Shown here: positions 17,153 to 26,017 of the stretch, in pieces
Layout of the letters: each line of letters starts with the position of its first letter
How positions within the stretch are numbered: the first letter of the stretch is position 1
NCBI RefSeq assembly: GCF_001412085.1
Contig: NZ_LKEV01000004.1
Location: 62,001 to 126,000, forward strand
Reading direction: 5' to 3'
DNA from: Corynebacterium lowii
Lineage (GTDB): Bacteria > Actinomycetota > Actinomycetes > Mycobacteriales > Mycobacteriaceae
DNA length: 64,000 bases
The notes under the pieces: generated by a model
What the model was told of the DNA's origin: nothing
The model's database searches: none
The model's input: only the letters and a program-made list of their open reading frames with translations
Program-made: the position numbers and the translations under genes

Positions 17153-17812
17153 CTACTGCGAGCGGCGCGAGGCCAGGAATTGCTTGGTGGCCCCGATGAT
17201 GCCCGGCAGTACGGAGAGGAACACGATGAGCAGGAAGATGGCCTCGATGTTCTCCCGGATAAAGGTGTATTGGCCCAGCCAGGCGCCCAGGAGGGTCACG
17301 CCGCCGCCCCAGAGTAGGCCGCCGATGATGTTATAGGTGATGAAAACGCGGTAACGCATTCCCGACATCCCCGCCACCAGCGGCGCATAGGTGCGCACGA
17401 TAGGCACGAATCGGCAGATGATAACCGTGATGGGGCCGTGCTTTTCAAAGAAGTCGTGGGAGCGGCTGAGGTATTCCTGCTTGAAAAAGCGGCCATCGGG
17501 GCGATTATGCAGGGCGTGGCCGAAGCGCGAGCCGATGAAGTAACCTACCTGATCGCCCGCGATGGCGGCCAGCACGCACACCACGATGACCAGCCAGAGG
17601 GGGGCGAAGGGGTCGGGCTGCACGGAGAGCATGCCCGCGGTGAAAAGCAGGGAATCGCCAGGCAGGAGGGGGAAGAGCAGGCCGGATTCGATGAAAACGA
17701 TGAGGGCCACGCCGGGGAGAATGAGGGAGCCGAAGGGGCCGGAGCCGCTGAGGAGGTACATGGGGTCCATCCAGTCCGGGCCCAGCGCCAGGGTGCTCAC
17801 TGTATCTATCAT
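17153..17812 (-). CDS. DedA family membrane protein
   Basis: Polytopic membrane protein of 219 residues in the DedA/VTT superfamily, members of which are linked to undecaprenyl-phosphate or phospholipid flipping and membrane homeostasis. Characteristic features seen are FIESGLLFPLLPGDSLLFTAG near the N-terminus and CRFVPIVRTYAPLVAGMSGM with the conserved Arg and Pro residues in the middle. About five hydrophobic segments are present. Start at ATG 17812, with a second in-frame Met at residue 15. It converges on the GH76 gene. The substrate is not predictable. Confidence 0.9.
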   Translation of the reverse strand: MIDTVSTLALGPDWMDPMYLLSGSGPFGSLILPGVALIVFIESGLLFPLLPGDSLLFTAGMLSVQPDPFAPLWLVIVVCVLAAIAGDQVGYFIGSRFGHALHNRPDGRFFKQEYLSRSHDFFEKHGPITVIICRFVPIVRTYAPLVAGMSGMRYRVFITYNIIGGLLWGGGVTLLGAWLGQYTFIRENIEAIFLLIVFLSVLPGIIGATKQFLASRRSQ

Positions 17813-18020
17813 GCTCCTTAGCGTAGGCGGGGCAAGGGTGAAGTGGGGAATGGCTGGGGAGCGGTGCCCGTATATTTTTGATTCTTTTTGCTTTGTGGGT
17901 TTTCTGTGGAGAATCCGTGGGCTTTTCGGTGGCGGCGGAGTAGGCTCGATATTGGCATAATCGGTAGGTAGGTCACGCGCCAGCGGCGTGTGCGACGATC
18001 ACGACATCTGAGGAGTATTC

Positions 18021-19055
18021 ATGCCTATTGCAACCCCTGAGGTTTATAACGAAATGCTCGATCGCGCAAAGAAGGAAGGCTTTGCCTACCCCGCGATCAA
18101 CTGCACCTCGTCAGAAACGATCAACGCTGCGCTCAAGGGCTTTGCCGAGGCGGAGTCCGACGGCATCATTCAGTTCTCCACCGGCGGCGCGGAGTTCGGC
18201 TCCGGCCTGGGTGTGAAGAACAAGGTGGCCGGTGCCTGCGCCCTGGCTGCCTTTGCCCACGAGGCCGCCAAGCACTACGGCATCAACGTGGCCCTGCACA
18301 CCGACCACTGCCAGAAGGAAGTGCTTGACGAGTACGTGCGTCCCCTGCTGGCTATCTCTCAGGAGCGCGTGGACCGCGGCGAGCTGCCGCTTTTCCAGTC
18401 CCACATGTGGGACGGCTCCGCCATTCAGATCGACGAGAACCTAGAGATCGCCCAGGAACTGCTGGCCAAGGCCAAGGCCGCCAACATCATCCTTGAGGTG
18501 GAGATCGGCGTCGTCGGCGGCGAGGAGGACGGCGTGCAGGCCAAGGCCGGCGCGAACCTCTACACCACGCCCGAGGACTTTGAAAAGACTATCGACGCCC
18601 TGGGCACCGGCGAGAACGGCCGCTACCTGCTCGCCGCCACCTTCGGCAACGTCCACGGCGTGTACAAGCCCGGCAACGTGAAGCTGCGCCCCGAGGTGCT
18701 GCTGGAGGGCCAGCAGGTGGCCCGCAAGAAGCTCGGCCTGGCGGACGACGCCCTGGCTTTCGACTTCGTGTTCCACGGCGGCTCCGGCTCCGAGAAGGAG
18801 AAGATCGAGGAGGCCCTGCGCTACGGCGTCATCAAGATGAACGTGGACACCGATACCCAGTACGCCTTCACCCGACCCGTGGCCGGCCACATGTTCTCCA
18901 ACTACGACGGCGTGTTCAAGATCGACGGCGAGGTGGGCAACAAGAAGGTGTACGATCCCCGCTCCTACATGAAGAAGGCCGAGCAGTCCATGAGCGAGCG
19001 CGTGGTGGAGGCCTGCCAGGACCTTCACTCCGTGGGCACCTCCGTGACCAAGTAA
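18021..19055 (+). CDS. fba: Fructose-bisphosphate aldolase class II
   Basis: Zinc-dependent glycolytic/gluconeogenic enzyme that splits fructose 1,6-bisphosphate to dihydroxyacetone phosphate and glyceraldehyde 3-phosphate. The 344-residue protein has the class II signatures: ALHTDHCQKE (zinc His and catalytic Asp), LEVEIGVVGGEEDGV, and FVFHGGSGSEKEKI with the late zinc ligand. ATG at 18021 lies behind TGAGGAG. Codon use is strongly biased towards C-ending codons and denser in GC than its neighbours, as expected for a highly expressed gene. It is transcribed alone from a 200-bp upstream gap. Confidence 0.98.
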   Translation: MPIATPEVYNEMLDRAKKEGFAYPAINCTSSETINAALKGFAEAESDGIIQFSTGGAEFGSGLGVKNKVAGACALAAFAHEAAKHYGINVALHTDHCQKEVLDEYVRPLLAISQERVDRGELPLFQSHMWDGSAIQIDENLEIAQELLAKAKAANIILEVEIGVVGGEEDGVQAKAGANLYTTPEDFEKTIDALGTGENGRYLLAATFGNVHGVYKPGNVKLRPEVLLEGQQVARKKLGLADDALAFDFVFHGGSGSEKEKIEEALRYGVIKMNVDTDTQYAFTRPVAGHMFSNYDGVFKIDGEVGNKKVYDPRSYMKKAEQSMSERVVEACQDLHSVGTSVTK

Positions 19056-19101
19056 TACGCGGGGACTAAGTAACTCGCGGGCGCGCCTTGGGCGCGCGGC
19101 T

Positions 19102-20298
19102 ATGGTAGAGGTCATGCCCAAGCAAAGAATGAGCACGCTAGCTCGGCTGCGGGTGGTGGATACATCACTCCACAGCCGGGCGCTGCGCGTGCGCAAGCGC
19201 GCATGGTTCATCGTGCAGTCCGCCGTGGCGGCGGGCCTGGCCTTCCTGGTGGCTCAGAAAGTATTTGGCCACCCGGTTCCCTTTTTCGCCCCCATCGCGG
19301 CGGTGATTATCCTCGGCCTCGAAGGCGGGGATCGCATGAAGCGCGCGGTGGAAATGTCGCTCGGCTGTATCGTCGGCGTGGCCCTGGGTGACCTCCTCTT
19401 TTATTACCTCGGTCCCGGAGCCTGGCAAATCTCTATTGCCGTGGCCACCTCTTTGCTGCTGGCTTCCTTTATCTCCAAATCGCAATTGGTGAATAACCAA
19501 GCCGCCATCGGCTCCATCCTCATTGCCACGATCATGCCGCCAGGCACGGTATCGGCCATGACGGGAACCGGCGGCACCGGCCGTGTGATCGACGCGATGG
19601 TGGGTTCCGCCGTGGGCCTCCTCGTGGTGGCCTTCATCCCCAACGATCCCCTCCAATCCGGGCGTCAAGAAGTATCCAACGTATTGGGTATCGCCTCCTC
19701 GGTGCTTCAAGACGTCTCTCAGGCCCTTAGAGAAGGGGACGTGGACAAGATTAAAACCGCGCTTTCCGCCGTGCGCGGCACTCAAAGCAACATCAACACC
19801 ATGCTCTCCGCCGCCAAAGTAGGCCGCGAATCCACCACGCTTTCCCCGCTGCTGTGGAGCAACTGGCGCCGCGTGCGCAGCCTAGAGCGCCTACTTATTC
19901 CCGTGGACAACTCCATCCGCAACGTGCGCGTGCTCGCGCGCCGGGCGCAGGTGCTCACCGAGGACGGCGACGAGGTATCCCCCGAGCAGATCGAGATTAT
20001 TGATGAGCTTTCCGACGTCGCCCTCCAACTCTGCGAGGTTTACGAGCGGCGCACGGCGGTGAACGAGGCCACGGAGATTCCCGTGCTGGTGAACCAACTG
20101 CGCCGCCTGGGCGGGCGGGCCACGATGGAGGTGGTAGAAGGGCGCGTGCTCTCTGCTTATGTAGTGCTTGCGCAATCGCGCTCTCTCATTGTGGACTTCT
20201 TGCAGATATGCGGTATGTCCCGTGAATCGGCGTTGGCGGTGCTGGCGCCCACCTCCTCCACTCCGGCGTATCCGCCGGAGGTGTGGGAGGAAGAATAG
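19102..20298 (+). CDS. FUSC/aromatic acid exporter-like membrane protein
   Basis: Membrane protein of 398 residues. Four to six hydrophobic segments fill residues 30-175 (FIVQSAVAAGLAFLVAQKVF, FFAPIAAVIILGLEGGDRMKRAVEMSLGCIVGV), then a long soluble helical domain runs to the end. This N-terminal bundle with the conserved FFAPIAAVI and later FIPNDPL is typical of FUSC or aromatic acid exporter families (YhfK/ArAE-like). The substrate is unknown. Start is uncertain: ATG at 19102, 19114 or 19129 are all in frame. It lies 46 bp after fba and ends in a hairpin terminator. Confidence 0.75.
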   Translation: MVEVMPKQRMSTLARLRVVDTSLHSRALRVRKRAWFIVQSAVAAGLAFLVAQKVFGHPVPFFAPIAAVIILGLEGGDRMKRAVEMSLGCIVGVALGDLLFYYLGPGAWQISIAVATSLLLASFISKSQLVNNQAAIGSILIATIMPPGTVSAMTGTGGTGRVIDAMVGSAVGLLVVAFIPNDPLQSGRQEVSNVLGIASSVLQDVSQALREGDVDKIKTALSAVRGTQSNINTMLSAAKVGRESTTLSPLLWSNWRRVRSLERLLIPVDNSIRNVRVLARRAQVLTEDGDEVSPEQIEIIDELSDVALQLCEVYERRTAVNEATEIPVLVNQLRRLGGRATMEVVEGRVLSAYVVLAQSRSLIVDFLQICGMSRESALAVLAPTSSTPAYPPEVWEEE

Positions 20299-20315
20299 AG
20301 AACCAACCCTGCCGC

Positions 20316-20350
20316 AGCCCCTACCGATATTGGTGGGGGCTGACCTGCTT
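20316..20350 (+). terminator. Hairpin terminator after FUSC-like gene
   Basis: AGCCCCTACC (20316-20325) pairs with GGTGGGGGCT (20332-20341), 10 bp with one G-U pair, followed by a pyrimidine-rich stretch (CTTTCTTTG). Confidence 0.65.
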
Positions 20351-20399
20351 TCTTTGTAGAATCATGCGGGTATCTAAGAGATGGGTACCCTAGAAGAAT

Positions 20400-20636
20400 A
20401 TGACTCCCCTACTCATCACCCTCATCATCTCCCTCCCCCTCTGGCTCATCTTCGTGTTCTGGTATCAGCGCTACCGTCTCAATAAAAAGAAGAAGTACAA
20501 GGGCATGGGTGCAGATTGGCCGAATGAGTGGCTAGGCGGCAAGGGCACCCAGGAGATTCTGCGGGAGGATTCCACTTCTCAGGACTACGGCTCGCCCCTC
20601 CCACAACCGAGCAAAGGCGAAAGCAAAGAGAACTAA
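20400..20636 (+). CDS. Short single-pass membrane protein, unknown function
   Basis: A 78-residue protein with one N-terminal membrane segment (about 3-22, LLITLIISLPLWLIFVFWY) and a basic patch directly after it (RLNKKKKYKG), which predicts a cytoplasmic C-terminal tail. The tail is polar and rich in Gly/Ser. I do not recognise a family. The stop overlaps the last four bases of the convergent kinase-like gene. Initiation at ATG 20400 has no strong ribosome-binding site. Confidence 0.65.
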   Translation: MTPLLITLIISLPLWLIFVFWYQRYRLNKKKKYKGMGADWPNEWLGGKGTQEILREDSTSQDYGSPLPQPSKGESKEN

Positions 20637-21553
20637 GGCCGCACAATCTGCATATCGCGCAGGTGCCGGTAAAAGGTCACGCGCTTCACGGGCCGCTTGG
20701 CACTAATCCCGTCCACGGTCACGCGGATATTCTCGCCGCCGGATTGCACGGCCCGCCCGGTGGTCAGCGTTTCCGGTGCTACTACGGCCTCGGGCTGCGG
20801 GGCGCGGCGTACAAGCCAGCGGGTGCCGGGGGAGTTCCATAGTCGTTCTACTCCGCGCGGTCCTACGCGGCGAGCTACCGCCGCGCCCAGGCCGGAGCCT
20901 TCTTGGGTGGCGGAAAGCGGGGTGCGCAGTTCCACGGCGGCCAGGCCTGGGGCGGTGGTCATGGGCACCAGTCGCGCTCCATAGTGCCCAAAGAGGGGGC
21001 GATTTTCCTCCCCGTGGAGGAGCAGGCGGTGATCGTCCACGATGATCTCCCCGGTGTATTCCGTATTTTCCCAGTGGCTCAGTGTGGCGGAACCGGCTAC
21101 TACCAGGGCGGAATCGTTGCGAATGGTGGGGGTGGGCAGCGCCGGGGCTTCGGCGGCGAGGGCGAGGGCTTGGGCGGTGTCGTGAGGTAGCCCCCAGTTG
21201 GTCGCGGCGGTGGAGGTTCCCAGGGGCAAAAAGCCGAACTCTGCCCAGAGATAATCGGCGCGCATGGCGCGGGTGAGTACGGCGGAAAGGGCGGCGTCGG
21301 AACCGATCACCACGATGCGCAGGCGCTCGCTCAGGGCCTCAGCCTGTGGGGCGGGGCGGGGGGGGGGGGGGGGGGCGACGTCGGGTTGCGCGGCGATCTC
21401 GTCGAGCGTGGGGGTGGGATCGTGGGGGAGTGCTTGCTTAGCGGCGGCGTCGATAAGCTTTAATTCCTGGCGAGTGGGCACCTCGGAGAGTTGGTGAGCG
21501 CCCGCGCCGAGGGGCAGGCCGGTGGTGCCGCAGTGCAGGAAAAGGGTCCGCAT
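20633..21553 (-). CDS. Diacylglycerol kinase-like protein carrying a C18 tract
   Basis: A 306-residue protein with partial resemblance to the diacylglycerol kinase catalytic (DAGK_cat) fold: RIVVIGSDAALSAVLTRAM followed by FGFLPLGTSTAATNWGLP, parallel to the GGDGT and PLGTGN-type segments. The GGDGT core reads IGSDA, so kinase activity is doubtful. The Asp/Pro-rich linker before the domain contains 18 consecutive C residues on the coding strand (G run at 21358-21375), encoding five prolines in a row. A change of one or two bases there would truncate the protein. The start at 21553 is ATG. It is divergent from purA. Confidence 0.7.
   Translation of the reverse strand: MRTLFLHCGTTGLPLGAGAHQLSEVPTRQELKLIDAAAKQALPHDPTPTLDEIAAQPDVAPPPPPRPAPQAEALSERLRIVVIGSDAALSAVLTRAMRADYLWAEFGFLPLGTSTAATNWGLPHDTAQALALAAEAPALPTPTIRNDSALVVAGSATLSHWENTEYTGEIIVDDHRLLLHGEENRPLFGHYGARLVPMTTAPGLAAVELRTPLSATQEGSGLGAAVARRVGPRGVERLWNSPGTRWLVRRAPQPEAVVAPETLTTGRAVQSGGENIRVTVDGISAKRPVKRVTFYRHLRDMQIVRP
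21358..21375. repeat. 18-bp poly-G/poly-C homopolymer in coding sequence
   Basis: Uninterrupted run of 18 G on the plus strand, flanked by a short CG-rich tract (GCGGGGC at 21351-21357). It is by far the longest homopolymer I saw in the window. Such tracts mutate by slipped-strand mispairing and are a classic phase-variation substrate; they are also prone to sequencing error. Confidence 0.9.
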
Positions 21554-21658
21554 GATTGCTTATCTTAGGATTGCGCCGGGCGGGTGGGTAGAATCTGGTT
21601 GTTATATGCGCGCCCAGGTGGTGCGCAGGAGTCTAATCTGCGGAAGTGTGATGCCAGT

Positions 21659-22948
21659 ATGGCTGCGATTGTGATTGTCGGGGCTCAGTGGGGCGATGAG
21701 GGCAAGGGTAAAGCCACCGATATTTTGGGCGGCCGGGTGGATTATGTGGTCAAGCCCAACGGCGGCAATAACGCCGGGCACACCGTGGTGGTGGGCGGCG
21801 AAAAGTACGAGCTGAAACTGTTGCCCGCGGGTCTGCTCTCCGAGAACGCCGTGCCGGTGCTGGGCAACGGCGTGGTGATTAACCTTGAGGCCCTGTTTAG
21901 CGAGATTGATGGCCTGGAAGCGCGCGGTGCCGACGCCTCCCGCCTACGCATTTCCTCCAACGCACACCTGGTGGCCCCATACCACCAGGTGCTTGACCGC
22001 GTGCAGGAACGCTTCTTGGGCAAGCGCGCCATCGGCACCACCGGGCGTGGCATCGGGCCGACCTATGCGGACAAGGTATCCCGCGTGGGTATCCGCGTGC
22101 AGGACATCTTCGATGAATCCATCCTGCGCCAGAAGATCGAATCCGCGCTGGACGTGAAGAATCAGATTCTGGTGAAGATGTACAACCGCAGGGCTATCGA
22201 CGCCGAGGAGATCGCCCAGTACTTCCTCTCCTACGCCGACCGGCTGCGCCCGATGGTGATTGAGGCGGAATATGAACTGAATAAGGCCCTCGACGAGGGC
22301 AAGCACGTGCTCATGGAGGGCGGTCAGGCCACCATGCTCGACGTGGACCACGGCACCTATCCCTTCGTGACCTCCTCGAACCCCACCGCGGGCGGGGCCT
22401 GCGTGGGTGCGGGCATTGGCCCCACCCGCATTACCTCCTCCCTGGGCATCATCAAGGCGTATACCACCCGCGTGGGTGCGGGTCCCTTCCCCACGGAGCT
22501 CTTCGATAAGTGGGGGGAGTACTTGCAGGTCACCGGCGGTGAGGTGGGGGTGAACACCGGCCGCAAGCGACGCTGCGGGTGGTACGACTCCGTGATCGCC
22601 CGCTACTCCGCGCGGGTGAATGGTTTTACTGATCTCTTCCTCACCAAGCTGGACGTGCTCACCGGCATCGGGGAGATTCCGCTGTGCGTGGCCTATGACG
22701 TGGACGGGGTGCGCTACGACGAAATGCCGCTGAGCCAATCTCAGTTCCACCACGCCGAGCCGATCTTTGAGACCATGCCCGCCTGGGATGAGGACATCTC
22801 CGAGTGCCGCACCTTTGAGGAGCTGCCGCAGCGCGCTCAGGATTACGTGAAGCGCCTAGAAGAGCTCTCCGGTGCCCGTATTTCCTACATCGGTGTGGGG
22901 CCGGGGCGCGATCAGACCATCGTGGTCCATGACGTACTAGAGGGGTAG
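21659..22948 (+). CDS. purA: Adenylosuccinate synthetase
   Basis: Converts IMP and aspartate to adenylosuccinate with GTP, the first committed step to AMP. The 429-residue protein has the GTP-binding WGDEGKGK (catalytic Asp13 and His region), [14 protein letters not shown], the [19 protein letters not shown] loop, and [12 protein letters not shown]. The ATG at 21659 ([17 protein letters not shown]) matches the usual start; an in-frame ATG at 21584 adds 25 unrelated residues. It is divergent from the kinase-like gene, with 105 bp between the starts. Confidence 0.98.
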   Translation: MAAIVIVGAQWGDEGKGKATDILGGRVDYVVKPNGGNNAGHTVVVGGEKYELKLLPAGLLSENAVPVLGNGVVINLEALFSEIDGLEARGADASRLRISSNAHLVAPYHQVLDRVQERFLGKRAIGTTGRGIGPTYADKVSRVGIRVQDIFDESILRQKIESALDVKNQILVKMYNRRAIDAEEIAQYFLSYADRLRPMVIEAEYELNKALDEGKHVLMEGGQATMLDVDHGTYPFVTSSNPTAGGACVGAGIGPTRITSSLGIIKAYTTRVGAGPFPTELFDKWGEYLQVTGGEVGVNTGRKRRCGWYDSVIARYSARVNGFTDLFLTKLDVLTGIGEIPLCVAYDVDGVRYDEMPLSQSQFHHAEPIFETMPAWDEDISECRTFEELPQRAQDYVKRLEELSGARISYIGVGPGRDQTIVVHDVLEG

Positions 22949-23080
22949 ATGGGGGTGATGGGGCTGGTGTGAAAACCTGGGAGGAGGGTGGGGATCCTGG
23001 GTTTCTGGTAGGTTCTGTGGAGAAAAGGCTCTATATACCAGCCCCTAATCCAGCTCAATATTCTCCTGAGAGGTACCACG

Positions 23081-24685
23081 GTGAATCTCCGCAGAATCGT
23101 TGCCGCCATCACGGCGGTTAGTACCCTTCCCCTCGCCCTCGTATCCATTCCAGCTCAGGCCGATGAGGCCCGGGCTGGTGGGGCCCTACCTGATGGGGCC
23201 GCGCAGCAAGTGGAATGGGGGCCGTGCCCCATCGGCGCCGTTGCCGATTCCGCCGCGCAATGCGCCACCTTCGAGGCGCCCAAGGATTATGCGCACCCGG
23301 AGGGCGAGAAAATCAGTCTCACCATGAGCAAAATCCCGGCCAAGGGACAATCGCGCGGTGTGATCGCGGGTAACCCCGGTGGGCCGGGCGGCTCCGCCCT
23401 GGGCATGTTCCGCGGGGACGATAACCTTCCGAACACCGTGAAACTCCCCGATTCTGTGCGCGAACACTACGACCTCGTGGCCGTGCAGCCGCGCGGGTTG
23501 CCCTGGGGCACGCCGTTGGAATGTATGCCGCCTGGGATGGGGGAGTTAGGGCTTGCGGAGGTCTCCTACGAACTCTGCGAGGTGCAGCAGCCGGGCTACG
23601 CGCGCACCGTGAACACGGAAAACACCGCGCGCGACCTCGAAGAAGCCCGCAAGATTCTGGGACAAGACCGCCTGAACCTCTATGGCGTTTCCTATGGCAC
23701 CGTGCTCATGTCCACCTACGCCACCTTGTTCCCGCAGCACACGGGAAAGACGATGCTCGATTCCTCCATGAACCCCGATGACGTGTGGTTCCAGTTGGGT
23801 GCCAGCCGCAAGCAGGGGCGTATCGACGCCCTCAATGCCATGTTTGCCTGGATCGCCGAGCGTAACGGGGAGTACGGCCTGGGCGATACGCCGCTCAAGG
23901 TGTACAAGGCCTGGGTGGCGCGGGTTAATGAGCACACTGGGCTTTCTGCCGCTCCTCTTACCCCGCCTCCTGCTACCGAGGCGGATATTCCGGCAGGCAG
24001 CTCCGTGGGGGAGCTAGCGCTGAGCGGGGTAAATCTGAGTGAGCAGGTGCGCTGGCGTCTCCACCGGCTTCTGGCGCCGCTTGAAAGTACGAAACGCCTG
24101 GCGGAAGGGGAAGCGCTGGGGTTGGCATGGATACTCTTGGTGACTGACGGTGCCCTGTATAACCAGAACTCTTGGCCGCGCGTGGCGGAATCTCTGAAAC
24201 AGAACGCCATCGTGGCCGACCCCTTGGAGCAGAATCTCATTGCTCGGGTGCAGGGCCTTGACGGAGAACAGCAAGCGGAGTTTGCGCAGGGAGTTTCGGA
24301 GCAAGGGAAGGGGACAAAGCACGTTGATAAAGCGGTGACATGCAATGAGAACCGCACCCCACTTGATGCCTCGCGCACGATTCCGGCGCTGGTAGAGACA
24401 GCGGCAGGAGACGTGATAAGGGCCAATGAGGACAACATTGCCTCGGGCCTGCACTGCGCCGGTTGGCCCGAACCCACCCCGCTGCTCTGGGCTAATGGAG
24501 ACGCTCTGGAAACCAAGCCGCTCTTGGTGGGCTATGACCATGACAGCGCCACGACGGGTGAGGGAAACTACGCCATGCAGCGTGCGATGGGAGGCGAATT
24601 ACACGTACTTCCCGGCTACAGTCACGGCGTGATGATCCGCAATCCCGAGGCGGTAGAAGAGCAGGTAGCCGCCTATTTCTCCTAG
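23081..24685 (+). CDS. Secreted alpha/beta hydrolase, S33 tripeptidyl aminopeptidase-like
   Basis: Exported serine peptidase or esterase of 534 residues. A Sec signal peptide covers about 1-28 (ALVSIPAQADE). The mature part has the oxyanion segment NPGGPGGSALG, the nucleophile in LYGVSYGTVLMSTYA (Ser about 206), and the catalytic His in LPGYSHGVMI near the C-terminus, followed by a TAP-like C-terminal domain. Family members release tripeptides from protein N-termini or act as proline iminopeptidases; specificity cannot be assigned. Start is GTG at 23081, 16 bases after AGGTACCACG. It is monocistronic and followed by a hairpin. Confidence 0.85.
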   Translation: MNLRRIVAAITAVSTLPLALVSIPAQADEARAGGALPDGAAQQVEWGPCPIGAVADSAAQCATFEAPKDYAHPEGEKISLTMSKIPAKGQSRGVIAGNPGGPGGSALGMFRGDDNLPNTVKLPDSVREHYDLVAVQPRGLPWGTPLECMPPGMGELGLAEVSYELCEVQQPGYARTVNTENTARDLEEARKILGQDRLNLYGVSYGTVLMSTYATLFPQHTGKTMLDSSMNPDDVWFQLGASRKQGRIDALNAMFAWIAERNGEYGLGDTPLKVYKAWVARVNEHTGLSAAPLTPPPATEADIPAGSSVGELALSGVNLSEQVRWRLHRLLAPLESTKRLAEGEALGLAWILLVTDGALYNQNSWPRVAESLKQNAIVADPLEQNLIARVQGLDGEQQAEFAQGVSEQGKGTKHVDKAVTCNENRTPLDASRTIPALVETAAGDVIRANEDNIASGLHCAGWPEPTPLLWANGDALETKPLLVGYDHDSATTGEGNYAMQRAMGGELHVLPGYSHGVMIRNPEAVEEQVAAYFS

Positions 24686-24695
24686 ATGGCGTGCA

Positions 24696-24729
24696 GGCTG
24701 AGAGGTTCTATTTTTTAGAATCCTCAGCC
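24696..24729 (+). terminator. Imperfect hairpin terminator after S33 hydrolase gene
   Basis: GGCTGAGAGGTTCTA (24696-24710) can pair with TAGAATCCTCAGCC (24716-24729) with one mismatch or bulge. The intervening loop is TTTTT, and no T run follows the stem, so strength is uncertain. Confidence 0.5.
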
Positions 24730-24846
24730 CGCTATGAGCTATCGTGTAACGAATTACCTCCAAAAGTAGATACAGACTGTGAATGAGCCCCGGCGTGTGG
24801 TGCGCCTATAGGGGGTTAGGTTCACCCACGAAGATTGGATACCCGT

Positions 24847-25737
24847 ATGAAGAAGAACATTGCTGCCCTGCGCGCGGCCGTCGTTGGTGCTGTTACGGCT
24901 CTGGGTATGGGCCTGGCAGCGGTTCCCGCAAGCGCAGCCCCGCTCGTTCCGCTGCCGGAATTGCCGGAACTGCCGGGCACCGTTGCTCAGACCACTCCCA
25001 ACGGCAAGCAGATCGTTACTTTTGGCGATTCCTTCACCGCTCACGCCGGTAAGGGCGGGGCTCGTGGCGTGGAGCCGGCGCAGACCCCGTGGGCTGGTAA
25101 GTGCGCCACGGACCGCGAGAACTGGCCGAAGGTAGCTGGTGAGCACCTGGGCAAGACCGTGGGCGATTGGTCCTGCAATGGCATGAGCGTGGATATGGCC
25201 CTGTACTTGGAAATGGCGATCCAGTACGGTGACCTCGGCCCGGATACCGAGGAGGTCGTGATTATGTACGGCGGCCTGGACCCCTTCTACTGGGTAGATG
25301 GCGCTGTGCAGATGGTGAACCCCAGTGCGGTGAATAACGCCTCCGTGTTCCGCCAGTTCCTGATTCGCGTGCAGGATCGCATCAAGGAAGTGGCGCCGAA
25401 GGCTCGTCTCACCCTGTCCAGCTACCCGGAGTACATCTCCGGCGATACGTACTGCCCGGTGAACTTTGGCCCCGTGGCTACTCCGATCCCGGCTCCGGGT
25501 GCCACGGCGGTGCAAAACACCATGCGTGACACCGTGCGGGACGCCGCCGCAGGTATCGGCGCGAACTTCATTGACGTCTACGCGCAGTCCCTCGGCCACG
25601 GCACCTGCAACCCCGATCCCGAGCAGCGCTGGACCGTGGGCTTCATTGATAGCACCGCGCACACCATGCCCTCCCACCCCTCGAACGTGGGGCAGCGGGC
25701 GATGGGTGGCATCATCGCTCAGGGGCTGCGGGGCTAA
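24847..25737 (+). CDS. Secreted SGNH/GDSL esterase (paralogue 1)
   Basis: Exported serine esterase or lipase of 296 residues. A Sec signal peptide spans 1-31 (cleavage after ASA). SGNH blocks are seen: the nucleophile Ser62 in VTFGDSFTAHAG, the Asn block WSCNGMS, and the catalytic Asp-His pair in IDSTAHTMPSHPSN. Four Cys suggest disulfides in the exported form. The ATG at 24847 (MKKNIAALRAAVV) has a normal signal-peptide start; the frame from 24835 adds four residues. It has a damaged tandem paralogue 281 bp downstream. The natural substrate is unknown; corynebacterial homologues are annotated as lipases or mycolate esterases, a role I infer only by analogy. Confidence 0.88.
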   Translation: MKKNIAALRAAVVGAVTALGMGLAAVPASAAPLVPLPELPELPGTVAQTTPNGKQIVTFGDSFTAHAGKGGARGVEPAQTPWAGKCATDRENWPKVAGEHLGKTVGDWSCNGMSVDMALYLEMAIQYGDLGPDTEEVVIMYGGLDPFYWVDGAVQMVNPSAVNNASVFRQFLIRVQDRIKEVAPKARLTLSSYPEYISGDTYCPVNFGPVATPIPAPGATAVQNTMRDTVRDAAAGIGANFIDVYAQSLGHGTCNPDPEQRWTVGFIDSTAHTMPSHPSNVGQRAMGGIIAQGLRG

Positions 25738-25756
25738 AACCTCACGCTCTTAGTAC

Positions 25757-25793
25757 GAGGCGCGTGCCGCAAGAGGCGGTGCGTGCCTCTTTT
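25757..25793 (+). terminator. Hairpin terminator after SGNH paralogue 1
   Basis: 14-bp stem between 25757-25770 and 25776-25789, all positions paired with three G-U wobbles, loop AAGAG, followed by TTTT. The rest of 25794-26017 contains no gene; it must hold the promoter of the second paralogue, but no clear -35/-10 pair stands out. Confidence 0.8.
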
Positions 25794-26017
25794 GTTGGCG
25801 GAGCACTGTTGAGGTTGTCGTGGCAAACTTCTTGGCTGGTTCCTCGCCGGGCACGAACGTGGTAAGCGCAGACCTCTTACGCAACATCTGCCACAAAAAT
25901 CAACAAAAACCTCACTTGTGCGGTAATGTATACCCAGATTTAAGCGATACGTCTGCCCAAACCAGACAACGCTAGGCAACGGACAAGCATGTTTTCAGAA
26001 ATGAGAATCCCGGTAGC

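Noticed and set aside
24815-24831. TTAGGTT-containing half-site upstream of SGNH paralogue 1, considered as a DtxR box.
   Set aside because: Only the left half matches; the right half fails, and the site lies next to the start codon.
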